A stretch of 54,605 bases of DNA from Micromonospora chalcea (GCF_002926165.1 NZ_MAGP01000123.1:1-54605); one strand, 5' to 3'; shown: positions 39,218-48,094, counted from the stretch's first letter. The notes: generated by a model not told the origin, from the letters alone. Numbers and translations are program-made.

Positions 39218-40975
39218 TCAGCGCTGGTCGAGGTTGCCTGCGGTGTCCTCCTGGTAGCTGGCACCACCGTTGACCTCGCTGGTCAGCGGCTTGGCACCGC
39301 CCTCGGGCGGGCCGGCCAGGCTCTGCCCGGCGGCCAGCTCGGGGAACTTCGCGTCGAAGGCCGGCCGCTCGGAGCGGATGCGCGGCATGCGGTCGAAGTT
39401 GCGCAGCGGCGGCGGGGAGCTGGTGGCCCACTCGAGCGAGTTGCCGTAGCCCCACGGGTCGTCGACCTCGACGACCGGGCCGGTCTTGTACGACTTCCAG
39501 CAGTTCCAGATGAACGGCAGCGTCGAGATACCGGTGATGAACGCGCCGATCGTGGAGATCGTGTTCAGCGTGGTGAAGCCGTCGATGGCCTGGTAGTCGG
39601 CGTACCGGCGCGGCATGCCCTCGTTGCCCAGCCAGTGCTGCACCAGGAACGTGGTGTGGAAGCCGATCATGGTCAGCCAGAAGTGGATCTTACCGAGGCG
39701 CTCGTCCAGCATCCGGCCGAACATCTTCGGGAACCAGAAGTAGATGCCGGCGAAGACGGCGAACACGATGGTGCCGAAGAGCACGTAGTGGAAGTGCGCC
39801 ACCACGAAGTACGAGTCGTGCAGGTGGAAGTCGAGCGGCGGGCTGGCCAGCAGCACACCGGTGAGACCACCGAAGAGGAAGGTCACCAGGAAGCCGATCG
39901 AGAACAGCATCGGCGTCTCGAAGGTGATCTGGCCCCGCCACATGGTGCCGATCCAGTTGAAGAACTTCATGCCGGTGGGCACCGCGATCAGGTAGCTCAG
40001 GAAGCTGAAGAACGGCAGCAGCACCTGGCCGGTGGCGAACATGTGGTGCGCCCAGACGCTCATCGACAGCGCGGCGATGGCGATGGTGGCGGCCACCAGG
40101 CCCTTGTAGCCGAAGATCGGCTTCCGGGAGAACACCGGGATGATCTCGCTGATGATGCCGAAGAACGGCAGCGCGATGATGTACACCTCGGGGTGACCGA
40201 AGAACCAGAACAGGTGCTGCCACAGCATCGGCCCGCCGGTCGCCGGGTCGTACACGTGGGCGCCCATCAGGCGGTCCGCGGCGAGCGCGAACAGCGCGGC
40301 GGCCAGCAGCGGGAAGACCAGGATCGCCAGCAGGCTGGTGACCAGCATGTTCCAGGTGAAGATCGGCATCCGGAACATGGTCATGCCGGGCGCGCGCAGG
40401 GTCAGGATCGTGGTGATCAGGTTGACCGCGCCGAGGATCGTGCCCAGACCGGAGATGGCCAGGCCGACGACCCACATGTTCGCGCCGACGCCCGGGGCGT
40501 GGTCGGCGGTGCTCAGCGGCGTGTACGCGGTCCAGCCGAAGTCGGCCGCGCCGCCGGGGGCGATGAAGCCCGCGGTGGCGAGCGTGCCGCCGAACAGGTA
40601 GAGCCAGTACGCGAAGGCGTTGAGCCGCGGGAACGACACGTCCGGCGCGCCGATCTGCAGCGGCACCACGTAGTTCGCGAAGGCGAACACGATCGGCGTC
40701 GCGAAGAACAGCAGCATGATCGTGCCGTGCATCGTGAAGAGCTGGTTGTACTGCTCGGGCGACAGGAACTGCAGGCCCGGCCGCGCCAGTTCGGCACGCA
40801 TGATCAGGGCCATCAGGCCACCGATCATGAAGAACACGAACGCGGTGACCATGTACATGATCCCGATCTGCTTCGCGTCCGTGGTGCGCAACAGCCGCGC
40901 GAGGGCCGACCCCTTGACCGGCTCCCGGACCGGCCAGGGCCGGGTCACGACCGGCTTGGGTGCGACGGTGGTCAC
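39218..40975 (-). CDS. ctaD: Cytochrome c oxidase subunit I
   Basis: 585 aa, GTG with GGAGG about 7 nt ahead. Twelve helices of the aa3 oxidase core. Ligand motifs: FTMHGTIMLLFF (heme a His), FGHPEVYIIALPFFG (CuB His with cross-linked Tyr), VWAHHMFATG (CuB His pair) and HDSYFVVAHFHYVLFG (heme a3 and a His). The C-terminal tail (VEVDDPWGYGNSLEWATSSP) is typical of actinobacteria. It catalyses O2 reduction coupled to proton pumping. Other cta genes are not in the window, so it stands alone here, as is common in this group. Confidence 0.97.
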   Translation of the reverse strand: MTTVAPKPVVTRPWPVREPVKGSALARLLRTTDAKQIGIMYMVTAFVFFMIGGLMALIMRAELARPGLQFLSPEQYNQLFTMHGTIMLLFFATPIVFAFANYVVPLQIGAPDVSFPRLNAFAYWLYLFGGTLATAGFIAPGGAADFGWTAYTPLSTADHAPGVGANMWVVGLAISGLGTILGAVNLITTILTLRAPGMTMFRMPIFTWNMLVTSLLAILVFPLLAAALFALAADRLMGAHVYDPATGGPMLWQHLFWFFGHPEVYIIALPFFGIISEIIPVFSRKPIFGYKGLVAATIAIAALSMSVWAHHMFATGQVLLPFFSFLSYLIAVPTGMKFFNWIGTMWRGQITFETPMLFSIGFLVTFLFGGLTGVLLASPPLDFHLHDSYFVVAHFHYVLFGTIVFAVFAGIYFWFPKMFGRMLDERLGKIHFWLTMIGFHTTFLVQHWLGNEGMPRRYADYQAIDGFTTLNTISTIGAFITGISTLPFIWNCWKSYKTGPVVEVDDPWGYGNSLEWATSSPPPLRNFDRMPRIRSERPAFDAKFPELAAGQSLAGPPEGGAKPLTSEVNGGASYQEDTAGNLDQR

Positions 40976-41102
40976 GAGTGGCCTCCGGTTCTGGTTGTCC
41001 CGCTCGGCGCGCTGGTCATCGGCGCAGCCGTCATCCGCAAGGAGGATAGTCCCCGGTAGGTGGCCCCGCCGCGTGGGGTGGGCGGCTACGATCTCCGGCC
41101 GC

Positions 41103-42209
41103 CTAGAGCGGGCCGGTCAGGAGCCGGTAGTGCTCCCGGAAGATCCGTCCGCCGCGTCCGCGCAGCAACGGGTCGCGCAGCGCCGGCGGCACGTCGCGGG
41201 TGCGGTTGCGGTCCCGGGTCCGGTCCCGCACCCAGCGGGTACGCGGGCGGCGGCGACTCTCGTACGCCAGCAGCGCGGCGTCGACGCTGCCGGCGGCGCG
41301 CAGCGACTCGGCGAGCACGACGGCGTCCTCCAGCGCCATGGCCGCGCCCTGGGAGAGCGTCGGCGCGGTGGCGTGAGCGGCGTCACCGACGAGCAGCACC
41401 CGGCCGTGGAACCACCGCCCCAGCTCGACCTCCTCGGTGCGCTCGACGCACACCGTCTCCAGCGCGTCCAGCACCTCCGGGACGGGGCCGCCGTACGAGC
41501 CGAACAGCTCGCGCAGCCGGGCGAGCGGGTCGGCGGGCAGGTCGGTGCCGGCCTCGTCGGCGTAGCAGTAGAGCCGCCCGGCGCCGAGCGGCACCACCAG
41601 GAACCCGGCCCGCTGGCCGAGCAGGGCGGTCCAGTCGGCGATCCGCGGGCCGCCGCGCACGAGGGCCCGGTAGACCACGTGACCGGCGGGGCGGGGCGGC
41701 CCGCCGAGCGCGGCGAGCGTGCGTACCGCCGAGCGTGGGCCGTCCGCGCCGACGACCAGGTCGTACTCCGCGCTGGTGCCGTCGGTGAAGCCGACCGCCA
41801 CGCCTCCGGGCAGCGGGTCGACGGTACTGACCTCGGCGCCGTGGCGGACCGCGCCGCCGGCGCCGGTGAGCAGCACCCCGAGCAGCTCGGCCCGGGGCAG
41901 CGCCCGGCATTCCCCCACTCCGGTCCAGAGCGCGTCGAGGTCGACCTCGCACAGCGGCGCACCGGCGGCGTCGAGGAAGCGCTGCCGGTGGATCACCTGG
42001 CCGAGCGGGCGCAGCGGGCCGTCGAGGTCGAGCCGGCGCATCGCCCGGGCCGCGTTGCCCGGCAGGTAGAGGCCGGTGTCTGTCGACTCCGCGGGTGGCA
42101 GCCGCTCGGTGACGTCGGGCCGGAATCCCGCCAGGCGAAGCGCCCGGGCGACGGCGAGTCCGGCGATGCCCGCGCCGACGACGAGGACGCGCAGGGGTGA
42201 ACCACCCAT
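41103..42209 (-). CDS. FAD-dependent monooxygenase (PHBH fold)
   Basis: 368 aa, ATG start; GGAGG lies about 12 nt ahead. Group A flavoprotein motifs: VLVVGAGIAGLAVARAL (dinucleotide fold), VVGADGPRSAVR (DG motif) and LLVGDAAHATAPTLSQGAAMALED (GD motif). These enzymes hydroxylate aromatic or related substrates with NAD(P)H. Substrate unknown. The monocistronic setting, between ctaD and the cellulase, gives no hint. The C-terminus is Arg-rich (RTRWVRDRTRDRNRTRD). Confidence 0.88.
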   Translation of the reverse strand: MGGSPLRVLVVGAGIAGLAVARALRLAGFRPDVTERLPPAESTDTGLYLPGNAARAMRRLDLDGPLRPLGQVIHRQRFLDAAGAPLCEVDLDALWTGVGECRALPRAELLGVLLTGAGGAVRHGAEVSTVDPLPGGVAVGFTDGTSAEYDLVVGADGPRSAVRTLAALGGPPRPAGHVVYRALVRGGPRIADWTALLGQRAGFLVVPLGAGRLYCYADEAGTDLPADPLARLRELFGSYGGPVPEVLDALETVCVERTEEVELGRWFHGRVLLVGDAAHATAPTLSQGAAMALEDAVVLAESLRAAGSVDAALLAYESRRRPRTRWVRDRTRDRNRTRDVPPALRDPLLRGRGGRIFREHYRLLTGPL

Positions 42210-42538
42210 GGTGGGTTACGCCTCCGGAGGGGAACGGCACGCGTTGGAGGCAAGACATTACTCGCCGCAACCAGGCGGCGGAAGTGCCCGCTCGCCCCGG
42301 TGCGGGCCGCCGGTCGGCGGCACACCCCGTCCCACCGGCAGGAATCCCGCCTCCATCTGGGGGAAGGGGTCGGCCGCGGCACTCGGTCGCACCACCGGCC
42401 GCACGCGGAGCGTTAACGAGCCCGGCGCATTTGCGCAATGATTTGAGACATGTAAATGTATTCCCTGCACCGTGGGAGCGCTCCCGTCCGTAGCACCGAC
42501 CGAACCGGCGCCGTCCCCGCGCCGAGCCAAGGAGCATC
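42210..42538. other. Intergenic region between the monooxygenase and GH12 genes
   Basis: 329 bp. The left two thirds show no conserved element. The right third is distinctly AT-richer (about 42428-42465), as expected of a promoter, and ends in the CebR-type palindrome at 42473-42486. AAGGAG precedes the cellulase ATG. No small coding frame with a ribosome-binding site is apparent. Confidence 0.5.
42473..42486 (+). promoter_or_regulatory. CebR-type operator
   Basis: TGGGAGCGCTCCCG matches 13 of 14 positions of the palindrome TGGGAGCGCTCCCA bound by the LacI-family cellobiose-responsive repressor CebR in Streptomyces and relatives. It lies 52 bp before the cellulase start, at a sensible repression position. 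It implies induction by cello-oligosaccharides. Confidence 0.75.
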
Positions 42539-43675
42539 ATGAAGCGTCCACTCAGGGCTCTCGCCGCAGCCGGCCTGCTGGCCGCCGGCACCATCGTCGC
42601 CGTAGCGCTCGGCGGCACCGCCTCCGCCGACACGCAGATCTGCGAGCAGTACGGCTCGACCACCATCGGCGGCAAGTACGTGGTGCAGAACAACCGCTGG
42701 GGCACCAGCGCCCAGCAGTGCATCAACGTCACCTCCACCGGCTTCTCGATCACCCGGGCGGACGGCTCCGCGCCGACAAACGGGGCGCCGGTCGCCTACC
42801 CGTCGATCTTCGTGGGCTGCCACTACACCAACTGCTCGCCCGGCACGAACCTGCCGGTGCAGGTGAAGAACATCAGCAGCGCACCGTCCAGCATCAGCTA
42901 CAACTACGTCAGCGGCGCGATCTTCAACGCCTCGTACGACATCTGGCTCGACCCGTCGCCGAAGCGGGACGGGGTGAACCAGATGGAGATCATGATCTGG
43001 CTCAACCGGCAGGGCTCGATCCAGCCCATCGGCTCCCCGGTCGGCACCGCCAACATCGCGGGCCGGACCTGGGAGGTGTGGCGCGGCAGCAACGGCTCGA
43101 ACAACGTCATCTCGTACCTGTCGCCGTCGGCCATCCCCAGCTTCAGCTTCGACGCGCTGGCGTTCATCAACGACACCCGCAACCGGGGCGCGATCACGAA
43201 CGACTGGTACCTGACCAGCATCCAGGCCGGCTTCGAGCCGTGGCAGGGCGGCGTCGGGCTGGCGGTCAACTCGTTCTCGCAGAACGTCAACACCGGCGGC
43301 TCCAACCCGCCGCCGACCACGTCGGCGCCGACCACGCCCCCGCCCTCGGGCGGCGCGTCCTGCACCGTCACCTACAAGGCGGCGAACGTGTGGAACAACG
43401 GCTTCACCGCCGAGGTGACGGTCAAGAACACCGGCTCCGGCACGATCAACGGCTGGACCCTCAACTACAACCTGCCCTCCGGGCAGACCGTCACCAACGC
43501 GTGGAACGCCACCGTCAGCCAGAGCGGCTCCGCGGTGACCGCCCGCGACGCCGGCTACAACGGCACGCTGTCGCCCGGCACGTCGACCACCTTCGGCTAC
43601 CAGGCGACGCTCAACGGCAGCTACTCGGCACCGAGCAGCTTCACGCTCAACGGCTCCACCTGCGCCCGGGGCTGA
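42539..43675 (+). CDS. Secreted GH12 endoglucanase with C-terminal CBM2
   Basis: 378 aa. Signal peptide 1-30 with an ASA-D cleavage site. A GH12 domain (about 31-250) has nucleophile E150 in NQMEIMIWLN and acid/base E233 in AGFEPWQGG. A Pro/Thr linker (257-272) and a family 2 cellulose-binding module (273-376, CTVTYKAANVWNNGFTAEV, NGWTLNYNLP) follow. It cleaves beta-1,4-glucans outside the cell. AAGGAG supports the start. It is under a CebR-type box and followed by a strong hairpin terminator, so it is a single-gene transcript. Confidence 0.95.
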   Translation: MKRPLRALAAAGLLAAGTIVAVALGGTASADTQICEQYGSTTIGGKYVVQNNRWGTSAQQCINVTSTGFSITRADGSAPTNGAPVAYPSIFVGCHYTNCSPGTNLPVQVKNISSAPSSISYNYVSGAIFNASYDIWLDPSPKRDGVNQMEIMIWLNRQGSIQPIGSPVGTANIAGRTWEVWRGSNGSNNVISYLSPSAIPSFSFDALAFINDTRNRGAITNDWYLTSIQAGFEPWQGGVGLAVNSFSQNVNTGGSNPPPTTSAPTTPPPSGGASCTVTYKAANVWNNGFTAEVTVKNTGSGTINGWTLNYNLPSGQTVTNAWNATVSQSGSAVTARDAGYNGTLSPGTSTTFGYQATLNGSYSAPSSFTLNGSTCARG

Positions 43676-43686
43676 CCACCGCACAC

Positions 43687-43725
43687 GGGAGGGGGCGCGG
43701 TCCGTCGCGGACCGCGCCCCCTCCC
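43687..43725 (+). terminator. Strong hairpin terminator after the GH12 gene
   Basis: A perfect 18-bp stem (43687-43704 with 43708-43725) closes a TCG loop. It begins 11 bp after the cellulase stop and also faces the convergent aldo/keto reductase, ending 12 bp from its stop, so it may serve both. Confidence 0.8.
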
Positions 43726-43737
43726 CCCGGGTACGCC

Positions 43738-44520
43738 TCAGCCGGCGAGCGCGTCGATGTCGCGCATCTCCTCGGCGGTGAGCGAGAACCCGAACACGTC
43801 GACGTTGGCCCGGATCCGCTCCGGCGTGACCGACTTCGGGATGACCACGATCTCGTGGTCGATGTGCCAGCGCAGCACCACCTGGGCCGGCGACACGTCG
43901 TGCGCCTGGGCGATGCGGACCAGCACCGGGTCGGACAGGTCGCTGGTCTTGAACGGGCTGTACCCCTCCAGCGCCACCCCCCGGTCCCGGTGGGCGGCGT
44001 GCGTGTGCCGCTCGTACAGCGACGGGCTCCAGCGGATCTGGTTGACCGCCGGCGTCTCCTCGGTGGCCTGGATCAGCTCGTCGATCTGCCCGATCGAGTA
44101 GTTGCTCACCCCGACCGTGCGCGCCATGTTCTCGTCCCGCGCGGCGAGCATCTCCCGCCACACCGGGATGCTGTCGCCGGGCGCGGACGGCGGCCAGTGC
44201 ACCAGCCACAGGTCCACGTAGTCGGTGTCCAGGGCGGCCAGGCTCGCCTCGATGGTCTCCCGCTCCCGGCCCACCCGGTCCGGCGGCAGCTTGGTGGTGA
44301 TGAAGACGTCCTCGCGGCGCAGCCCGCTCTCCTTGACCGCCCGCCCGACCTCCTTCTCGTTGCCGTACATGGTGGCCGTGTCGATGTGCCGGTAGCCGGC
44401 GTCCAGCGCGGCGAGCACGGCCTGGAAACCGGCCTCGCCGGTGGCCTGCCACGTCCCGAAGCCGAGCAGCGGGATCCGGACGTCACCGGCGAGCGGAAGG
44501 GTGGGCTGGTCGCTGTCCAT
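43738..44520 (-). CDS. Aldo/keto reductase
   Basis: 260 aa, ATG with GGGGG just ahead. A TIM-barrel AKR: AGYRHIDTATMYGNEKEVG (catalytic Asp and Tyr), ITTKLPP (Lys), LWLVHWP (His), VGVSNYS and VVIPKSVTPERIRANVDVFGF (NADPH phosphate site). It resembles the 2,5-diketo-D-gluconate reductase group. It reduces aldehydes or ketones in the cytoplasm; the physiological substrate is unknown. Convergent with the cellulase and divergent from the LigD-type gene. Confidence 0.92.
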   Translation of the reverse strand: MDSDQPTLPLAGDVRIPLLGFGTWQATGEAGFQAVLAALDAGYRHIDTATMYGNEKEVGRAVKESGLRREDVFITTKLPPDRVGRERETIEASLAALDTDYVDLWLVHWPPSAPGDSIPVWREMLAARDENMARTVGVSNYSIGQIDELIQATEETPAVNQIRWSPSLYERHTHAAHRDRGVALEGYSPFKTSDLSDPVLVRIAQAHDVSPAQVVLRWHIDHEIVVIPKSVTPERIRANVDVFGFSLTAEEMRDIDALAG

Positions 44521-44598
44521 GTCCCCCGTTCTACCCCGGTTCGCCGCACACACACCGGCATCCCGGCGCGCACGGCGCGTCTGGGGGAGGATGCGGGG

Positions 44599-45633
44599 AT
44601 GGCGGACCGGCTGGACGAGTACCGGCGCAAACGGGACGCCGCGCGTACCCCGGAACCGGTGCCCGAGCGGGCGCCCGGCCGGAAGCGGTCCGCGCGGCGC
44701 GCGCCCCGCTTCGTCATCCAGCAGCACCACGCCCGGAGCCTGCACTGGGACCTGCGGCTGGAGCACGACGGCGTGCTCGCCTCCTGGGCGGTGCCGCGCG
44801 GCCTGCCCCGCGACCCGGGCCGCAACCACCTCGCCGTGCACACCGAGGACCACCCGATGGAGTACCTGACGTTCCACGGGGAGATTCCCGCCGGGGAGTA
44901 CGGCGGCGGCCGGATGACAGTGCACGACACCGGCACCTACCGGGCCGAGAAGTGGCGCGACGACGAGGTGATCGTGGTGCTCGACGGCGAGCGCACGAAG
45001 GGGCGGTACGTGCTGTTCGCCACCGGCGGGCGGGGCCGGGACTGGATGATCAGGCGCACCGACCCGGCGCCGGAGGGCTGGACGCCGATGCCCGACCTGG
45101 TCCGCCCGATGCGGCCCGCCGAGGGTGGGCGGCTGCCACGCGACGCCGACGCCTGGGGGTACGAGCTGCGCTGGGCGGGCGTGCGCGCGATGGCGTACGT
45201 CTCGGGCGGCCGGCTGCGGCTGCTCGACGGCGACGACGACGAGGTCACCGGGTCGTACCCCTGGCTGCGGGCGATGGCCGAGGCGCTGGCCCCGGCCGAG
45301 GCGGTGCTGGACGGCGTGCTGGTCCGGATCGACCCGGCCGGGCGGGTCCGGCCGCCGACCCGGCGCGACGGGCAGTTCCTCGCCGTCGACCTGCTCTGGC
45401 TGGAGGGCGTGCCGAGCCTGGACGTGCCGTACGCGCAACGCCGTGACCTGCTCGACGGTCTGGCGCTCGCCGGTCCGCACTGGCAGACTCCGCCGTGGTT
45501 CCCGGGAGTCGGTGCGGACGCCCTGCGGGCCGCCCGTGAGCAGGGGCTCCCGGGAGTGGTGGCGAAACGCCTCGACTCCCCATACGAGCCGGGCCGGCGC
45601 AGCCGGCACTGGCTGAGCATCGACGCGAGCTGA
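44599..45633 (+). CDS. LigD-type 3'-phosphoesterase fused to a degenerate DNA ligase domain
   Basis: 344 aa, ATG with GGGGAGG 8 nt ahead. The PE domain (37-152) keeps the phosphoesterase residues in QQHHARSLHWDLRLE and the later conserved His in AVHTEDHPMEY. Residues about 187-344 align with an ATP-dependent ligase adenylation domain, but motif I reads ELRWAGVRA (189-197) instead of ExKxDGxR, so the adenylated Lys is missing. The motif III position is LDGVL without the acidic residue. Motif V (VVAKRLDSPY) survives. It may trim 3' ends in break repair and use the second domain to bind DNA. Confidence 0.85.
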   Translation: MADRLDEYRRKRDAARTPEPVPERAPGRKRSARRAPRFVIQQHHARSLHWDLRLEHDGVLASWAVPRGLPRDPGRNHLAVHTEDHPMEYLTFHGEIPAGEYGGGRMTVHDTGTYRAEKWRDDEVIVVLDGERTKGRYVLFATGGRGRDWMIRRTDPAPEGWTPMPDLVRPMRPAEGGRLPRDADAWGYELRWAGVRAMAYVSGGRLRLLDGDDDEVTGSYPWLRAMAEALAPAEAVLDGVLVRIDPAGRVRPPTRRDGQFLAVDLLWLEGVPSLDVPYAQRRDLLDGLALAGPHWQTPPWFPGVGADALRAAREQGLPGVVAKRLDSPYEPGRRSRHWLSIDAS

Positions 45634-45641
45634 GGACCACC

Positions 45642-46823
45642 GTGCACCTGACGCACCTGGAGTGCCCGCGCTGCGGCCGTGACCATCCGGCCGACGTGTT
45701 GCAGAACCTGTGCGGCTGCGGCTCACCGCTGCTGGCCCGCTACGACCTCGCCGAGGTGGCCGCCACCGTGGCCCCGGAGCAGTTCGGGCTGCGCCCGGCC
45801 GACCTGTGGCGCTACCGGGAGCTGCTGCCGGTGGCCGATCCCCGGTGCGTCACCACGCTCGGCGAGGGCTGGACGCCGATGTGGCGCGCGCCCGCGTACG
45901 GCCACGAGATCGGCATCGCGGATCTGCTCGTCAAGGACGAGGGGCTGACCCCGACCGGGTCGTTCAAGGCGCGGGGCGCGTCGGTGGGCGTGAGCCGGGC
46001 CCGGGAACTGGGCGTGGAGCGGATCGCCATGCCCACGAACGGCAACGCCGGGGCGGCCTGGGCCACGTACGCGGCGCGGGCCGGGATGACCGCGACGATC
46101 GCCATGCCGCTTGCCGCGCCGACGATCTGCCGGGAGGAGTGCCTCGCCGCCGGCGCGGATCTGCGGCTGATCGACGGCCTGATCAACGACGCCGGGCGGA
46201 ACATCGCCGAGCTGATCGCCGGGTCGGGCGGGCGGATCTTCGACGCGGGCACGCTGCGCGAGCCGTACCGCCTCGAAGGCAAGAAGACCATGGGGTACGA
46301 GATCGTCGAGCAGCTCGGCTGGCAGGTGCCCGACGTGATCGTCTACCCGACCGGCGGCGGCGTCGGGCTGATCGGCATCCACAAGGCGCTGCACGAGCTG
46401 CGCGAGCTGGGCTGGGTCGAGGACCGGCTGCCCCGGCTGGTAGCGGTGCAGTCCACCGGGTGCGCGCCGATCGTGCGGGCGTTCGCGGCCGGCGAGGACC
46501 GCGTCACCCCGTGGGAGGACGCGCGCACCGTCGCGTTCGGCATCACCGTGCCCGCCCCGCTCGGCGACGAGCTGATCCTGTCCGCGCTGCGGGAGAGCGC
46601 CGGCACCGCGATCGCCGTGGACGACGCGGAGATCCTCACCGACCTGCGCGACTTCGCCGCCCGCGAGGGGCTGCTGCTCTGCCCGGAGGGCGCGGCCTGC
46701 CTGACCGCCGCCCGGCACCTGCGGGCCGGTGGCTGGATCCGTCCCGGCGAGCGCGTGGTGGTGCTGAACACCGGCGCCGGCCTGAAATACCCCGGCCTGG
46801 TGCAAGGAGGGGCCCCTTCTTAA
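45642..46823 (+). CDS. thrC: Threonine synthase
   Basis: 393 aa, GTG start. It begins with a zinc-ribbon (ECPRCGR, then LCGCGSPL), followed by the PLP fold: LGEGWTPM, KDEGLTPTGSFKARGASVGV (Schiff-base Lys), PTNGNAGAAWATYAA, YPTGGGVGLIG and LCPEGAACL. It converts O-phosphohomoserine to threonine. The last residues (QGGAPS) and the TAA are read from a 52-bp dispersed repeat, so the native C-terminus probably ended near KYPGL. The zinc-ribbon form is the usual actinobacterial second ThrC type. A related PLP lyase activity cannot be excluded. Confidence 0.85.
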   Translation: MHLTHLECPRCGRDHPADVLQNLCGCGSPLLARYDLAEVAATVAPEQFGLRPADLWRYRELLPVADPRCVTTLGEGWTPMWRAPAYGHEIGIADLLVKDEGLTPTGSFKARGASVGVSRARELGVERIAMPTNGNAGAAWATYAARAGMTATIAMPLAAPTICREECLAAGADLRLIDGLINDAGRNIAELIAGSGGRIFDAGTLREPYRLEGKKTMGYEIVEQLGWQVPDVIVYPTGGGVGLIGIHKALHELRELGWVEDRLPRLVAVQSTGCAPIVRAFAAGEDRVTPWEDARTVAFGITVPAPLGDELILSALRESAGTAIAVDDAEILTDLRDFAAREGLLLCPEGAACLTAARHLRAGGWIRPGERVVVLNTGAGLKYPGLVQGGAPS

Positions 46824-46855
46824 CGTCTCCGGTATAGCAGGGGCCCCCGCTTAAC
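46804..46855 (+). repeat. 52-bp bipartite palindromic repeat, copy B (thrC 3' end)
   Basis: It has the same length and architecture as 20927-20978: AAGGAGGGGCCCCTT then TTAAC, a 13-15 nt variable centre, and AGGGGCCCCC then TTAAC. The thrC stop codon is the TAA of the first TTAAC. Between copies the G/C palindromes and AAC ends are conserved and the centre diverges. It also sits 16 bp from the end of the convergent cupin gene and may end both transcripts. Confidence 0.75.
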
Positions 46856-46871
46856 ACGTGCGCACCGGGCG

Positions 46872-47264
46872 TCAGGACGTCGGCGGCTCGTCCTCGCCGG
46901 CCTCCTCGGCGGCGTCCGCCTCCTCCTTCGTCTTGTGCACCGCGCCGTCGGCGTGCTCCGGCGGGCCGTAGACGGTGTAGAGCACCAGCGGGTTCGGCCC
47001 GGTGTTGACGAAGTTGTGCTTCGTGCCGGCCGGGACGACCACGAGGTCGCCGGAGACGACCTCCTTCTTCTCGCCGGCCACCCGGGCCTCGCCGGTGCCG
47101 CTGACGAACGTGAGGATCTGGTCGATGCCCTCGTGGACCTCCTCGCCGATCTCGCCGCCCGGCGGAATGGTCATGATGACCAGCTGGGTGTGCTCCCCGG
47201 TCCAGAGCACGCGGCGGAAGTCGGGACTCTTCTCGGCGACTGTCGCGATAGTGAAATGCTCCAT
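46872..47264 (-). CDS. Cupin-domain protein
   Basis: 130 aa, ATG; TATGAG lies 6 nt ahead, a near-match to the local leaderless -10 pattern. A single cupin barrel: IPPGGEIGEEVHEGIDQILTF and GDLVVVPAGTKHNFVNTG give the two His/Glu metal-binding motifs. The C-terminal 30 residues are strongly acidic (EEADAAEEAGEDEPP). Such small cupins are isomerases, dioxygenases or metal-bound sensors; no substrate can be assigned. Confidence 0.88.
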   Translation of the reverse strand: MEHFTIATVAEKSPDFRRVLWTGEHTQLVIMTIPPGGEIGEEVHEGIDQILTFVSGTGEARVAGEKKEVVSGDLVVVPAGTKHNFVNTGPNPLVLYTVYGPPEHADGAVHKTKEEADAAEEAGEDEPPTS

Positions 47265-47514
47265 GGCCCGCTCATACCCCGATCACGCGCCCGCCACGCC
47301 GGGAGTCGCAGATGGTGGAATTCCCCACGCCGATCCGGTTTGGATCCCCGGAGAAGGGGCATGTGCTGCCGACAAGACCGGTGCGGGACGGGCCGGTCGA
47401 GCCAAGTCCCCGCTGGCGTACCGCCTGTACGGCTGCGGCGGTGGGAGACGGCCGGAGCGCGGCGACGTTACGACCGGAGGTCGTGCGGCGCCGTGCGCTC
47501 GTCTGCGCGTCCGG

Positions 47515-47919
47515 TCAGGCCAGCACGGCCAGGTGGAACGGACGGTCCACGTGCCCGCTCGTGCCGTGCGTCTCGACGAACACGGCGTTCGCGATACCCG
47601 AGCGCGGCGCCACGGTGATGACACCCTGCGGGACCAGCCCGTTCGCCGTCGCGGGGCCCACCGATCCGACGTACGCCGCTCCGGCCACGTCCTGGTCGAA
47701 CGCGACCTGGTACATCCCGGCGGCGAGCCGGGTGGCCGAGGTGGCGCCGAGCCCGCGGACGAGTTTTCCGTCGGCGTCGACCACGGCGAACAGCATCCGT
47801 GCGGTGGCCGGCAGCCCGACCGGCGAACACGAGTTGATCTCGGTGTCGGCGCGTGCGGCCTCCCGCATGCTCGGGATCGGCTGGCCGGTGGTTTCCCTCC
47901 TACCTCTGCGGCTGGGCAT
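47515..47919 (-). CDS. Small protein of unknown function with a beta-rich C-terminal domain
   Basis: 134 aa from the ATG at 47919, which has AGAGAGG 7 nt ahead. The N-terminal 40 residues are basic and Arg/Ser-rich; there is no signal peptide. The rest (RMLFAVVDADGKLVRGLGAT, MYQVAFDQDV, AAYVGSVGPATANG, HVDRPFHLAVLA) alternates hydrophobic and Gly/Asp residues as in small beta-sandwich units of tail-fibre or spike-type proteins. I recall similar repeats in actinobacterial hypotheticals but cannot name a family. The 250 bp downstream (47265-47514) shows nothing recognisable. Confidence 0.55.
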   Translation of the reverse strand: MPSRRGRRETTGQPIPSMREAARADTEINSCSPVGLPATARMLFAVVDADGKLVRGLGATSATRLAAGMYQVAFDQDVAGAAYVGSVGPATANGLVPQGVITVAPRSGIANAVFVETHGTSGHVDRPFHLAVLA

Positions 47920-48094
47920 GGTGATCCTCTCTCCCGCCGGTACGCCGGCCGGAGGCGTTCGTGCGCGTTCGGGCGATCGTCGGCGGTCACCCTCGATGAT
48001 TCCGACGCTATGTCGGCGCACCGCCCGGCAACCAGCCGGAGAAGTGTCCCATCATTGACAGCCAACGGCTCTGACCTGCGAAAACGTTCACAAC

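Noticed and set aside
48055..48060. Perfect TTGACA as a -35 box for the Beta-family gene
   Set aside because: No TANNNT lies 16-19 bp downstream. The GTGACG/TACATT pair at 48095-48123 has correct spacing to the start.
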